Assembly: GCF_003096655.1 (NCBI RefSeq)
Contig: NZ_QEKQ01000007.1
Coordinates: 1-64,000 of the forward strand
DNA: 64,000 bases
Reading direction: 5' to 3'
From: Tamilnaduibacter salinus
GTDB lineage: Bacteria > Pseudomonadota > Gammaproteobacteria > Pseudomonadales > Oleiphilaceae
The notes below the pieces were generated by a model that saw only the letters and a list, made by a program, of their open reading frames with translations, did not search any database and had not been told where the DNA came from. Made by a program: the position numbers and the translations under genes. Shown here one piece after another: positions 51,140-61,414 of the stretch (within the stretch, counting starts at the first letter, position 1; every line of letters starts with the position of its first letter).

Positions 51140-52051
51140 ATGAAGAAACTGATCGACGGCACCCTCAACCAACTCAACACCATTCTCCTGGGTAAGTCCG
51201 AACAGGTTCGGCTGGCCCTGTGCTGCCTGCTCGCCCGCGGGCACCTGCTGATTGAGGACATCCCGGGCATGGGCAAGACGACCCTGTCCCATGCCCTGGC
51301 GCAGATCACCGATCTGAGTTATCAACGCATCCAGTTCACCAGCGATCTGCTGCCTGCGGATGTCCTGGGCTTCTCCATGTTCGACCGGGAAGCGGACCAC
51401 CTGGTCTTTCACCCGGGCCCCATTTTCGCGCAGGTGGTGCTTGCCGACGAGATCAACCGGGCCTCTCCGCGCACCCAGAGCGCCCTTCTGGAAGCCATGG
51501 AGGAGCGGCAGGTGTCGATTGAGGGTGAAACACGCCCGCTTCCCTCACCGTTTTTTGTCATTGCGACTCAGAACCCACTGGAACAGGGCGGCACCTATCC
51601 GTTGCCCGAATCCCAGCTTGACCGGTTTCTGATGCGTGTGGAGCTGGGTTACCCCGACCCCCGCGCGGAGCGGGCCCTACTGGAAGGCGAAGACCGCCGC
51701 ACTCTGACCCAGCACCTGCAACCACTGCTGCGCCCCGATGACCTGGCCACGCTGCAGCAGGGTGTGGAACGCGTCAGCACGAGCGGGGCTCTGCTCGACT
51801 ACGTCCAGCGTCTGCTGGAACAGAGCCGTCAGATGCCCGGCGTGCGCTACGGACTCTCGCCCCGGGCGGGTCTGGGCATCATCCGGGCCGCGCGGGCCTG
51901 GGCGCTCATGGAAGGTCGCCACCACGTGCTTCCCGATGACGTGCAGGCCATTTTTCCTGCCGTGGCCGAGCACCGGCTCGAGAACGGCGAGTCCGGCCGG
52001 GGCCGGGACCGGGCGCGCGCCCTGCTCGACCAGGTCCCGGTGATGAGCTGA
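51140..52051 (+). CDS. MoxR family AAA+ ATPase
   Basis: A 303-aa MoxR chaperone-like ATPase. Walker A is EDIPGMGKTTLSHALAQ (about residues 39-55), Walker B is VVLADEINRASPRTQSALLE, and sensor 1 is FFVIATQNPLEQGGTYPLPE. MoxR proteins usually act with a DUF58 protein and VWA or transglutaminase proteins encoded just downstream. Here the next ORF is only six codons (52051-52071) and trxB follows. It lies 8 nt after aguB and is probably transcribed with it. Confidence 0.92.
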   Translation: MKKLIDGTLNQLNTILLGKSEQVRLALCCLLARGHLLIEDIPGMGKTTLSHALAQITDLSYQRIQFTSDLLPADVLGFSMFDREADHLVFHPGPIFAQVVLADEINRASPRTQSALLEAMEERQVSIEGETRPLPSPFFVIATQNPLEQGGTYPLPESQLDRFLMRVELGYPDPRAERALLEGEDRRTLTQHLQPLLRPDDLATLQQGVERVSTSGALLDYVQRLLEQSRQMPGVRYGLSPRAGLGIIRAARAWALMEGRHHVLPDDVQAIFPAVAEHRLENGESGRGRDRARALLDQVPVMS

Positions 52052-52071
52052 TGCGCCAGGCGTTTGCGTGA
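52051..52071 (+). pseudogene. Six-codon ORF after MoxR, possible remnant of a DUF58 gene
   Basis: The MoxR stop and an ATG overlap as TGATG, the usual coupling for a next gene in an operon. The frame reads MRQAFA and stops. The 200 nt that follow hold no gene. This could mark loss of the normal MoxR partner, or be chance. Confidence 0.25.
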
Positions 52072-52115
52072 TAAAAGCGCGATAGAAAGCGGTGCCGCGC
52101 ACGCTCCCAGGTTGA

Positions 52116-53237
<1,122 letters not shown>

Positions 53238-53244
53238 GGTCCTA

Positions 53245-53267
53245 GGAGTCGGTGAAGCACCGACTCC
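53245..53267 (+). repeat. REP-like hairpin after trxB
   Basis: GGAGTCGGTG and CACCGACTCC pair perfectly over 10 bp around AAG, 8 nt past the trxB stop. The form resembles a repetitive extragenic palindrome or a terminator without T-tract. No second copy was noticed in this window. Confidence 0.6.
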
Positions 53268-53440
53268 CACATGTGCCCCGACCCATGGTCTATGTGTATC
53301 GGGACACGAACTCAGCGCCGCGCCCCCGGGGCCATCGATTGCAGACTGACGCGGAACCCAATCACTTCTTCCGACGTTCCTGAGACAGCGGGTGGTCGTG
53401 TTATCCTTCGGCCAATCACATCAGCTCTCTGACGGACGTC

Positions 53441-54139
53441 ATGACCACACTACCCTGGCTGGAACCCGGCAACGACTGGTTCCCTCCTCCGGAACAAGCG
53501 CTGAACGACCCGGACGGCCTTCTGGCCATCGGGGGCGACCTCTCTCCCAGGCGATTGGAGAACGCGTACCGGCAGGGTATATTTCCCTGGTTCAGCGAAG
53601 AGCAGCCAGTACTCTGGTGGTCGCCAAACCCCCGATGCGTGCTTTTCCCGAATGAAGTCCATATTTCTCGGCGTCTACGACGCACCCTGAACCGTCGCCC
53701 CTGGTCCATGACGGCCGATAGGGCCTTTGACCACGTCATCCGTGCCTGCGCCGAGGAGCGTGCCGAAGGGACGTGGATCACGAAAGACATGCGCAACGCC
53801 TACCTGCACCTTCATCGCCTCGGTCGCGCTCACTCGTTCGAAGCCTGGAATACTGACGGTCAACTGGTGGCCGGTCTGTATGGCGTTGCCATGGGGCGCT
53901 GTTTCTTCGGCGAGTCCATGTTCACGCGCGAAACCGACGCCTCGAAGGCCCTGTTCGTCCATGTGGCCAACCAGCTTTCGCAGTGGCAGTACGCCATCCT
54001 GGACTGCCAAGTGGAAAACGGTCACCTGCTCAGAATGGGCGCACGCTGTATCCCCAGAGCCCGCTTTTTATCTATACTGAGGGAGAACGTGGATCAGGCC
54101 CCCGGCCATGAGGACTGGTCCCTGACCTGGCGCTGGTAG
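53441..54139 (+). CDS. aat: Leucyl/phenylalanyl-tRNA-protein transferase
   Basis: Adds Leu or Phe to proteins with N-terminal Lys or Arg, marking them for ClpS/ClpAP. The 232-aa protein (E. coli 234) has family motifs NDPDGLLAIGGDLSPRRLEN, YRQGIFPWFSEEQPVLWWSP, GLYGVAMGRCFFGESMF and CQVENGHLLRMGARCIPRAR. It precedes bpt by about 85 nt. Confidence 0.96.
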   Translation: MTTLPWLEPGNDWFPPPEQALNDPDGLLAIGGDLSPRRLENAYRQGIFPWFSEEQPVLWWSPNPRCVLFPNEVHISRRLRRTLNRRPWSMTADRAFDHVIRACAEERAEGTWITKDMRNAYLHLHRLGRAHSFEAWNTDGQLVAGLYGVAMGRCFFGESMFTRETDASKALFVHVANQLSQWQYAILDCQVENGHLLRMGARCIPRARFLSILRENVDQAPGHEDWSLTWRW

Positions 54140-54224
54140 GTTATGCCAGCTTCCCTTTTCCGGAAGGGATGGCCCATGTATCAACGCGGAGATGGTGACG
54201 ACCACCATCCCGGAGGTCGCCGCG

Positions 54225-54947
54225 ATGAGCAGCCTGAGAACCCTGGTCTTCTTCGCCACGCCGGCTCACGACTGCAGTTATCTGCCGGATCGCGAGGCAA
54301 CCACCATGTTTGTTGACCCGCGGGCGACCGTCGACAAGCGCCTCTACAGCCAACTGACCTCACTGGGCTTCCGGCGCTCCGGTTCGCATTATTACCGCCC
54401 CCACTGTGAAGGCTGCAATGCCTGCATTCCGGTCCGTATCGACGCGACCCGATTCCGCCCCAACCGATCCCAGCGCCGGGTTTGGCGCGACAATCCAGAC
54501 GTCCGCTTTGCGTTGGCGCCACCGCGGTTTCAGGAGCGGTACTACACGCTTTATGCGCGATACATCGAGCAACGCCACTACGACGGTGACATGTATCCAC
54601 CATCGCGTGAGCAGTTCACATCGTTTCTTGTGGAAGGCGCCAACCAGAGTCACTTCCTGGAGATGTGGGCCGAGGAGCGATTGATTGGCCTGGCGGTTCT
54701 GGACGTGCTGGACGACGGACTCTCAGCCATCTACACACTGTTCGACCCGGACGAAGCCGACCGGGGCCTGGGGACGCTCGCGGTTCTCTGGCAGGTCGAT
54801 GAGGCGCTCCGGCGCGACCTGTCCTACGTCTACCTGGGCTACTGGATCCGGGATTGCCGCAAGATGAACTACAAGACCCGCTTCCGGCCGCTTGAGGCGT
54901 TGTTGAATGGGCAGTGGCAGGTGATGGCAGATCACAAATCACAATAA
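54225..54947 (+). CDS. bpt: Aspartate/glutamate leucyltransferase (bacterial R-transferase-like)
   Basis: Transfers Leu to N-terminal Asp or Glu. The 240-aa protein starts MSSLRTLVFFATPAHDCSYL, with the Cys-rich substrate region HYYRPHCEGCNACIPVRIDA, SRRVWR-like RSQRRVWRDNPDV, and YLGYWIRDCRKMNYKTRFRP near the end. The start at 54225 has GGAGG 8 nt upstream; a GTG at 54192 is not needed. Adjacent to aat, and both supply substrates for clpS/clpA downstream. Confidence 0.95.
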   Translation: MSSLRTLVFFATPAHDCSYLPDREATTMFVDPRATVDKRLYSQLTSLGFRRSGSHYYRPHCEGCNACIPVRIDATRFRPNRSQRRVWRDNPDVRFALAPPRFQERYYTLYARYIEQRHYDGDMYPPSREQFTSFLVEGANQSHFLEMWAEERLIGLAVLDVLDDGLSAIYTLFDPDEADRGLGTLAVLWQVDEALRRDLSYVYLGYWIRDCRKMNYKTRFRPLEALLNGQWQVMADHKSQ

Positions 54948-54959
54948 GGACTGACATTT

Positions 54960-55069
54960 GCCACGGAAGAACACGGAAAGCACGGACGGCGTCCTGCGGA
55001 CGCAAAGAGAGTCACAAGCACTTGCCACTTGTTACTTGCGACTCGTCACTTTTCCGTGCTTTCCACGGC
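54960..55069. repeat. Second inverted-repeat element with CACGGAAA units
   Basis: The left arm (CCACGGAAGAACACGGAAAG, CACGGA) and right arm (TTTTCCGTGCTTTCCACGG) are complementary. Inside are two further hairpins: GCGTCC-TGC-GGACGC, and GAGTCACAAG pairing with CTTGCGACTC with one mismatch. It is related in its outer units to the element at 12556-12722, although the interior differs. No ORF. Confidence 0.8.
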
Positions 55070-55245
55070 TGAACCTGATGATTACCCACCGCTAATCACA
55101 CGATAGCACCGTGGCTTTTGCTTTCACCCCCCAAATCAGGCAGAATTGCCCGCATTTCATGAGTGAGGGCCAGCCCAAGGAACACCGGCGATGGCCCGAA
55201 ACTGATCATCGTTCACCAACCGAATGTTTCTGAGGTGATTACTGA

Positions 55246-55464
55246 ATGGCAAAGTCTGATGTCATCGAAATGGAAGGCGTTGTGGTCGATACCCTTCCCA
55301 ACACCATGTTCCGCGTCGAGCTGACCAACGGTCACGTTGTGACAGCCCACATCTCGGGCAAGATGCGCAAGAACTACATCCGCATCCTGACCGGCGACAA
55401 GGTCAAGGTTGAGCTGACGCCGTACGATCTGAACAAGGGCCGCATCGTTTACCGCGCCCGCTGA
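55246..55464 (+). CDS. infA: Translation initiation factor IF-1
   Basis: A 72-aa S1-fold protein that occupies the ribosomal A site during initiation. The sequence runs from [20 protein letters not shown] to [20 protein letters not shown], essentially the universal IF-1. Its 176-nt upstream gap after the repeat should contain the promoter. It ends at a bidirectional terminator shared with clpA. Confidence 0.98.
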   Translation: MAKSDVIEMEGVVVDTLPNTMFRVELTNGHVVTAHISGKMRKNYIRILTGDKVKVELTPYDLNKGRIVYRAR

Positions 55465-55481
55465 TCGACCGGCACGAATAA

Positions 55482-55518
55482 AAAAAGCCCCGCCTGGCTC
55501 TCGCCGACGGGGCTTTTT
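55482..55518. terminator. Bidirectional terminator between infA and clpA
   Basis: AAAAAGCCCCG (55482-55492) pairs perfectly with CGGGGCTTTTT (55508-55518). Both strands give a GC stem followed by T residues, as expected between convergent genes. Confidence 0.92.
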
Positions 55519-55549
55519 CATTTGCGCCTTGTGGTCGCGGCGGGCCGGC

Positions 55550-57820
55550 TCAGACCGCCTCGGCCGGTTCATCCTCGTACTCAAACGTCAGGTGATCGTC
55601 TTCGAGGTGGACCTTCACATCGCCGCCGTTTTCGGACAGGCGCCCGAACAGGATCTGCTCGGCCAGCGGCCGTTTGATCTTGTCCTGGATCAGGCGGGAC
55701 ATGGGACGCGCGCCCATTGTCGGGTCGTAACCCTGCTCCGCCAGCCATTGCTTGGCGTCCTCGTCCACATGCAGCACCACCCGCTTCTCGTCGAGCTGCG
55801 CCTGCAGTTCGGTGAGGAACTTGTCCACCACATGCGTGATGGTGTCACGCTGCAGATCGTGGAACTGGATGATACCGTCGAGACGATTCCGGAACTCCGG
55901 CGTGAAGGTCTTGGAAATGATCTCCATGCCATCGGAGCTGTGATCCTGCTCGGTGAAGCCGATTGAGCGACGCGCCATCGACTCGGCGCCCGCGTTGGTC
56001 GTCATCACCAGAATCACGTGCCGGAAGTCCGCCTTGCGACCGTTGTTGTCTGTCAACGTCCCGTGATCCATCACCTGCAGCAGTAGATTGAAGACTTCCG
56101 GATGCGCCTTCTCGATCTCGTCAAGCAGCAGAACGCAGTGCGGCTGCTTGTTGACCGCCTCGGTCAACAAGCCACCCTGGTCGAAGCCAACGTAGCCCGG
56201 AGGCGCACCAATCAGCCGGGAAACCGTGTGCGATTCCATGTACTCGGACATGTCGAATCGCACCAGGTCGATGCCCAGCACCTTAGAAAGCTGGCGGGTG
56301 ACCTCGGTCTTGCCCACACCCGTCGGGCCCGAGAACAGGAAGGCCCCTTCCGGCTTGTCCGGCGACTTGAGCCCCGCACGGGCCAGCTTGATGGCCGTGG
56401 ACAGTGACTCGATTGCCTCGTCCTGCCCGAAGACCGTCATCTTCAGGTCGCGCTCCATATTACGCAGCAGATCCTTGTCGCTGCTGGAGACGCTCTTCGG
56501 CGGAATCCGGGCGATGGTGGCCACCACGTCCTCGATGCAGGACACCCCGATCACCTTACGCCGCTTGCTCGTCGGCATCAGGCGCTGTCGGGCACCCGCT
56601 TCATCGATGACGTCGATAGCCTTGTCCGGCAGATGCCGGTCGGTGATGTAACGATCCGACAACTCCGACGCGACCCGCAGTGCCTTGTCGGTGTACTTCA
56701 GATCGTGGTGCTTCTCGAAGTGTGACTTCAGCCCCCTCAGAATCTGATAGGTGTCGTCAACACTCGGCTCGTTCACATCAATCTTCTGGAAACGACGGGC
56801 CAGAGCACTGTCTTTCTCGAAGATGCCTCGGAACTCCGAGTAAGTGGTGGAGCCGATGCAGCGCAGCTCACCAGACCCCAGCAACGGCTTGAGGAGGTTC
56901 GAGGCGTCCATGACACCACCGGATGCCGAGCCAGCACCGATGATGGTGTGAATCTCGTCAATGAAGAGAATCGCGTGATTCTCTTTCTTAAGTTCCGCCA
57001 GCAACCCCTTGAATCGCTTCTCGAAATCGCCTCGGTACTTGGTGCCCGCCAGCAGCGCACCCATGTCCAGCGAATAGACGACCGCGTCGGAAATCACATC
57101 CGGCACCTGCCCGTCCACAATCCGCTTTGCCAAACCCTCGGCAATGGCCGTCTTGCCGACACCAGCCTCGCCCACGAGCAGCGGGTTGTTCTTGCGGCGA
57201 CGAACCAGCGTCTGAACAGTGCGTTCGACTTCGTGCTCACGCCCAATCAGCGGATCGATCCGGCCCAGGCGGGCCTGTTCATTCAGGTTGGAGGCGTAGC
57301 TCTCAAGCGGCTTCGAGGATGCGCCGTCTTCACCCATTTCCTCCTGGGCCTGATCACCACTGTCCTGCTGTTCTTCAGGGCCCTGGACCCGAGAGATGCC
57401 GTGAGAGACGTAATTGACCACATCAATGCGGGCAATGTTCTGCTTTTTCAGTACATAGACCGCCTGACTCTCCTGCTCGCTGAAGATGGCCACCAGCACG
57501 TTCGCGCCGGTCACCTCTTTCTTACCGGAGGACTGCACGTGGAACACCGCGCGCTGCAGAACGCGCTGGAAGCCCAATGTCGGCTGGGTTTCACGTTCGC
57601 TGTCATTCTGGGGAATCAGAGGGGTTGTTGAGTCCACAAACTCCAGTAACTCGTCCTGAAGTCTCTGGAGATCCGCACCACAGGCCCGGAGCACACCCAA
57701 CGCCGACTCATTGTCCAGCAGAGCCAATAACAGGTGCTCTACTGTCATGAACTCATGTCGCTTTTCACGGGCGTTCCGAAACGCTGTGTTGAGCGTCATT
57801 TCCAGATCTTTGCTTAACAT
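55550..57820 (-). CDS. clpA: ClpAP protease ATP-binding subunit ClpA
   Basis: ClpA unfolds proteins and feeds them to ClpP. The 756-aa protein (E. coli 758) has the N-domain ([20 protein letters not shown]), the first AAA module with [20 protein letters not shown], and a second with [20 protein letters not shown]. The ClpP-binding loop is in the C-terminal part of the second module. The gene lies 18 nt after clpS, its adaptor. Confidence 0.97.
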   Translation of the reverse strand: MLSKDLEMTLNTAFRNAREKRHEFMTVEHLLLALLDNESALGVLRACGADLQRLQDELLEFVDSTTPLIPQNDSERETQPTLGFQRVLQRAVFHVQSSGKKEVTGANVLVAIFSEQESQAVYVLKKQNIARIDVVNYVSHGISRVQGPEEQQDSGDQAQEEMGEDGASSKPLESYASNLNEQARLGRIDPLIGREHEVERTVQTLVRRRKNNPLLVGEAGVGKTAIAEGLAKRIVDGQVPDVISDAVVYSLDMGALLAGTKYRGDFEKRFKGLLAELKKENHAILFIDEIHTIIGAGSASGGVMDASNLLKPLLGSGELRCIGSTTYSEFRGIFEKDSALARRFQKIDVNEPSVDDTYQILRGLKSHFEKHHDLKYTDKALRVASELSDRYITDRHLPDKAIDVIDEAGARQRLMPTSKRRKVIGVSCIEDVVATIARIPPKSVSSSDKDLLRNMERDLKMTVFGQDEAIESLSTAIKLARAGLKSPDKPEGAFLFSGPTGVGKTEVTRQLSKVLGIDLVRFDMSEYMESHTVSRLIGAPPGYVGFDQGGLLTEAVNKQPHCVLLLDEIEKAHPEVFNLLLQVMDHGTLTDNNGRKADFRHVILVMTTNAGAESMARRSIGFTEQDHSSDGMEIISKTFTPEFRNRLDGIIQFHDLQRDTITHVVDKFLTELQAQLDEKRVVLHVDEDAKQWLAEQGYDPTMGARPMSRLIQDKIKRPLAEQILFGRLSENGGDVKVHLEDDHLTFEYEDEPAEAV

Positions 57821-57838
57821 GGGCCACCCCAGGCTCTA

Positions 57839-58201
57839 TCAGTCCGCACGTTCTATCTCACAAAGCAGCGGGTGTTCGCACTCCGAGGAGTACTGGTTCA
57901 CCTGAGCCGCTTTGGTCTCCGCGATGTCGCGGGTATATACCCCACATACGGCCTTTCCCTGCGTATGGACGAGCAACATCACTTGAGTCGCCTTTTCTTC
58001 ATTCATGCCGAAGAACGTCATCAGAACTTCCACCACGAAATCCATCGGGGTGTAATCGTCGTTCAGCAAGACAACCCGAAAGCGCGCCGGGCGCTTCAAC
58101 GCCGGTTTCTCCGGCGCCGTCGTCACACCGTCTTCACGGTCGGGCGCCTGATCATCATCCTCCTGATTCCATATTAGTAGAGAATTGGAAATCTTCCGCA
58201 T
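57839..58201 (-). CDS. clpS: ClpA adaptor ClpS (N-recognin)
   Basis: ClpS binds proteins with N-terminal Leu, Phe, Trp or Tyr and delivers them to ClpAP. The 120-aa protein has the core [20 protein letters not shown] with the DD of the binding pocket, [20 protein letters not shown] and [16 protein letters not shown]. It is divergent from cspD and lies in the usual clpS-clpA order. Confidence 0.96.
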   Translation of the reverse strand: MRKISNSLLIWNQEDDDQAPDREDGVTTAPEKPALKRPARFRVVLLNDDYTPMDFVVEVLMTFFGMNEEKATQVMLLVHTQGKAVCGVYTRDIAETKAAQVNQYSSECEHPLLCEIERAD

Positions 58202-58553
58202 GGTTTCGTTACCGGATTTTTGACCGTTCAGGAACCCTCCGGTTCCCTACTGTGATACGTGACGGTTCGCCGATCCGTTTTCAAGCCATCGCCCTCCGAT
58301 ACGGGTCGGCAAACCTGTGAAAAAACCTCTGGTTTGACGCAGTTCATAATAACGTGCCGCCGTCGGCCACAACCAGCCATTTTGCTATTGACTCTGATCG
58401 AATATTGGTCAACAGTAGATTTCACATTGTTAAATTATGTAAACACGGCGCCGGCCGAGACCGCTCATGATCGGTCTCGGACCGGCAGGTAAGGCACCCG
58501 GAGGTGCCCCGATAACGACCAGCACGCACGAATGACGCTAGGGAGTGAGCACG
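58202..58553. other. Divergent intergenic region of clpS and cspD
   Basis: 352 nt without a gene. It contains GGAACC-CTCC-GGTTCC (58231-58246), an AT-rich stretch near 58376-58443 that probably holds the cspD promoter, and two hairpins in the putative cspD leader. The last 100 nt before cspD are strongly structured. Confidence 0.45.
58451..58508 (+). promoter_or_regulatory. Two hairpins in the cspD 5' leader
   Basis: CCGAGACCG (58455-58463) pairs with CGGTCTCGG (58472-58480), with CCGG on both flanks able to lengthen it past a bulged A. GGCACC-CGGA-GGTGCC (58493-58508) forms a second stem. Cold-shock genes often carry regulatory leaders; this one could control translation or stability. Confidence 0.5.
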
Positions 58554-58811
58554 ATGCCTCAAGGCAAAGTCAAATGGTTCAATAACGCCAAGGGCTACGG
58601 GTTCATCATTGAGGATGGTGGCAGCGAGGACCTGTTCGCACACTTTTCCGCAGTCCAGATGGAAGGTTACAAAACCCTCAAGGCTGGGCAAACCGTTACG
58701 TTCGACAAGAAACCAAGTGATAAAGGCATTCACGCGGTCAATATCGTCCCTCAGGACAAGCTGGATAAACGATCCCGCTCGAGCGACCGACCGCACCTGA
58801 AAGCCGTCTGA
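58554..58811 (+). CDS. cspD: Cold-shock domain protein, CspD-like
   Basis: An 85-aa OB-fold protein that binds single-stranded nucleic acid. RNP1 is [10 protein letters not shown] and RNP2 is DLFAHFSAV, after GKVKWFNNA. The short basic C-terminal tail and the position beside clpS and clpA fit CspD. The start at 58554 has AGGGAG 8 nt upstream; a GTG three codons earlier is in frame. Confidence 0.92.
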   Translation: MPQGKVKWFNNAKGYGFIIEDGGSEDLFAHFSAVQMEGYKTLKAGQTVTFDKKPSDKGIHAVNIVPQDKLDKRSRSSDRPHLKAV

Positions 58812-58843
58812 CGCGTCCAGGCCCGGAAAACCAATCTCGACAG

Positions 58844-58864
58844 CGGGGCACCCTGAGTGCCCCG
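58844..58864. terminator. Hairpin between cspD and icd
   Basis: CGGGGCAC (58844-58851) and GTGCCCCG (58857-58864) pair perfectly around CCTGA between the convergent genes. No T-run follows on either strand. Confidence 0.6.
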
Positions 58865-58893
58865 ACAGTGCCCTGCTTCGTGTTCGCGACGCC

Positions 58894-60153
58894 TCATTCC
58901 ATATTGGCAATCACGGCGTCACCGAACTCGGAGCACTTGAGCAGTGTTGCGTCCGGCATCAGGCGTTCAAAATCGTACGTGACGGTCTTGGAGGCAATGG
59001 CACCCTCCATCCCCCGGATCACCAGGTCCGCCGCCTCAAACCAGCCCAGGTGACGCAGCATCATTTCCGCAGACAGAATCAATGAACCGGGGTTGACCTT
59101 GTCCTGACCCGCGTATTTTGGCGCGGTGCCATGGGTCGCCTCAAAATTCGCGACGGAGCCGCCCATATTCGCGCCGGGCGCAATGCCAATTCCGCCCACT
59201 TCCGCGGCCAACGCATCGGAAATGTAGTCACCGTTCAGGTTGAGGGTCGCGATGACACTGTAGTCATCAGGCCGCATGAGAATCTGCTGAAGGAACGCAT
59301 CCGCGATGACGTCCTTGATGACGATCTCGCGACCAGTCTGCGGATTCGTCATGACGTGCCAGGAGCCGCCGTCCAGTGGTGTCGCACCATAGCGCTGCGC
59401 CGCCAGCTCGTACCCCCAGGTCTTAAACGCGCCCTCGGTGTACTTCATGATATTGCCTTTGTGGACCAGCGTGACGGACGGTTTGTCGTTATCGATGGCA
59501 AACTGGATCGCTTTGCGGACCAGGCGCTGCGTGCCCTCTTTCGACACGGGCTTCACCCCAATACCGCAGCCTTCCGGGAAGCGGATATTTCGCACCCCCA
59601 TCTCGTCCCGGAGGAAGGTGATCAGCTTCTTCGCTTCCGGGGAATCGGCCTGCCACTCGATACCGGCGTAAATATCCTCGGAGTTCTCCCGGAAAATGAC
59701 CATGTCGGTCAGCTCGGGGTGACTGACCGGGCTCGGAACCCCTTTGAAATACCGGACCGGGCGAACGCAGGCGTACAGGTCCAGCTCCTGACGCAGCGAC
59801 ACGTTCAACGACCGGAACCCCTCCCCCACGGGCGTCGTCAGCGGCCCCTTGATACTGACCGGGAATTCCCGCATCGCCTCCAGGGTTTCGGCCGGTAGCC
59901 AGGTATTGGGACCGTAGACCCGGGTGGCCTTTTCGCCACAGTAGACTTCCATCCAGGTGACAGAGCGTTTGGAGCTGTAGGCTTTCCGGACCGCCGCATC
60001 CACCACATTTTTCATCACCGGTGTGATATCCGTGCCGATGCCATCACCCTCGATATAAGGGACAATCGGGTGATTGGGTACATTCAGGGAAAGATCTGCG
60101 TTGACGGTAATCCGGTCGCCATCCGCCGGCACTGTGATCTTCTCATACCCCAT
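58894..60153 (-). CDS. icd: Isocitrate dehydrogenase (NADP+)
   Basis: Converts isocitrate to 2-oxoglutarate in the TCA cycle. The 419-aa protein (E. coli 416) has the phosphorylation-site segment [14 protein letters not shown] with Ser115, which AceK modifies in enteric bacteria, and [13 protein letters not shown] plus [20 protein letters not shown]. The start at 60153 ([11 protein letters not shown]) has GGGAGACC upstream and matches family N-termini; an upstream in-frame start at 60186 is unlikely. Confidence 0.96.
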   Translation of the reverse strand: MGYEKITVPADGDRITVNADLSLNVPNHPIVPYIEGDGIGTDITPVMKNVVDAAVRKAYSSKRSVTWMEVYCGEKATRVYGPNTWLPAETLEAMREFPVSIKGPLTTPVGEGFRSLNVSLRQELDLYACVRPVRYFKGVPSPVSHPELTDMVIFRENSEDIYAGIEWQADSPEAKKLITFLRDEMGVRNIRFPEGCGIGVKPVSKEGTQRLVRKAIQFAIDNDKPSVTLVHKGNIMKYTEGAFKTWGYELAAQRYGATPLDGGSWHVMTNPQTGREIVIKDVIADAFLQQILMRPDDYSVIATLNLNGDYISDALAAEVGGIGIAPGANMGGSVANFEATHGTAPKYAGQDKVNPGSLILSAEMMLRHLGWFEAADLVIRGMEGAIASKTVTYDFERLMPDATLLKCSEFGDAVIANME

Positions 60154-60285
60154 ATTGGTCTCCCTGTCGTTCCAGACTCCGCCCACCCACCGCGGTCAGG
60201 CGACGCCTGTTCCATGATAGAAAAGCGCCCTTCGCCTTTGTAGTATGGCCGCTTATTCGCGCTTTCGCTCCGGACACTGTCCTGT

Positions 60286-60891
60286 ATGGCCCAACTCATT
60301 CTGCTTTACAAACCGTTTCGCGTTCTCAGCCAGTTTACGGATCAACGCGGCAGGCCGACGCTGGCCCACTATATCGGGGCGTCCGGCGTGTATCCGGCGG
60401 GCCGCCTCGATTTCGACTCGGAGGGATTGCTGCTCCTAACCGATGACGGTCGGTTGCAACAGCGGATTGCCTCCCCCGCCCGGAAGATGAGCAAAACCTA
60501 CCTGGTGCAGGTGGAGGGTGCCATCACCGACGAGGCGCTGGAGCATCTCCAATCAGGCGTCGAACTCAAGGATGGCCTGACTCGACCGGCCCAGGCCCGG
60601 CGTATTGACCCACCCGATCTCGCCGCTCGGCAACCGCCCGTGCGCTTCCGGCGCGACACTCCCACCAGCTGGATCGAGCTGACACTGACTGAGGGCCGCA
60701 ACCGTCAGGTCCGCCGGATGACCGCCGCCGTGGACTTCCCCACGCTCCGACTGGTCCGGTATCGTATCGGCGACTGGACGCTCGACGGACTCCAACCCGG
60801 AGACAGTCGCCAACAGACCATACACCTGCCGGCGTCCGCCCCCAACCAGAACCAGCGGAATCGCCGGAACCGACGAAGGAAACGCTCATGA
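60286..60891 (+). CDS. rluE: 23S rRNA pseudouridine synthase RluE
   Basis: Makes pseudouridine 2457 in 23S rRNA in E. coli. The 201-aa protein begins LILLYKPFRVLSQFTDQRGR, typical of the short RsuA/RluE family without an S4 domain. The catalytic Asp42 is in AGRLDFDSEGLLLLT, with WIELTLTEGRNRQVRRM later. It has a strongly basic tail (QRNRRNRRRKRS). It overlaps nudJ by 4 nt. Confidence 0.92.
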   Translation: MAQLILLYKPFRVLSQFTDQRGRPTLAHYIGASGVYPAGRLDFDSEGLLLLTDDGRLQQRIASPARKMSKTYLVQVEGAITDEALEHLQSGVELKDGLTRPAQARRIDPPDLAARQPPVRFRRDTPTSWIELTLTEGRNRQVRRMTAAVDFPTLRLVRYRIGDWTLDGLQPGDSRQQTIHLPASAPNQNQRNRRNRRRKRS

Positions 60892-61340
60892 CCTGGACAC
60901 CCCACGCCACCGTCGCTGTCATCGTTGAATCCGATCAACGGTTCCTGATGGTGGAGGAACGGAGCCAGGGGCGTGTGGTGTTCAACCAACCGGCCGGCCA
61001 CATTGAGGAGAACGAAACCATCCTTGATGCTGCCCGCCGCGAGGCGCTCGAGGAAACCGGCTGGTCGGTCGAGCCCGAGCACTTTCTGGGGCTGTACACC
61101 TTTCGGGCGCCGGTCAACGGCGTCACCTACTACCGGTTCTGTTTCTCGGCCCGCCCCGTCCGACAGGAAACGACAGAACTGGATGACGACATTATCGCGG
61201 CCCATTGGCTTACCCGTGGCGAGCTGGCCGACCAGTACGACCAGCTGCGCAGCCCACTGGTTCTCCAGTGCATCGATGACTATCGCCGCGGACGGCGCTT
61301 CCCCCTGGATGTCATTGTGGACCCGGTTCCCTCACTCTGA
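60888..61340 (+). CDS. nudJ: Nudix hydrolase NudJ-like
   Basis: A 150-aa phosphatase with a complete Nudix box: G37HIEENE43, then REALEETGW (51-59), fitting GX5EX7REUXEEXGU. E. coli NudJ acts on nucleoside tri- and diphosphates and on the thiamine pyrimidine diphosphate. The family often sits upstream of mnmA, as here (74 nt). ATGA overlap with rluE implies co-transcription. Confidence 0.93.
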   Translation: MTWTPHATVAVIVESDQRFLMVEERSQGRVVFNQPAGHIEENETILDAARREALEETGWSVEPEHFLGLYTFRAPVNGVTYYRFCFSARPVRQETTELDDDIIAAHWLTRGELADQYDQLRSPLVLQCIDDYRRGRRFPLDVIVDPVPSL

Positions 61341-61414
61341 CGGGTCGCGCCGCGCCAGACACCCCGCAGAGATGGTAGAATCCCGGTTTTATCCATCGGC
61401 AAGAGCGGTACTCG

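Noticed and set aside
58259-58492. 77-codon ORF upstream of cspD
   Set aside because: It lies in the divergent regulatory region, has no family resemblance, and covers the presumed cspD promoter and leader.
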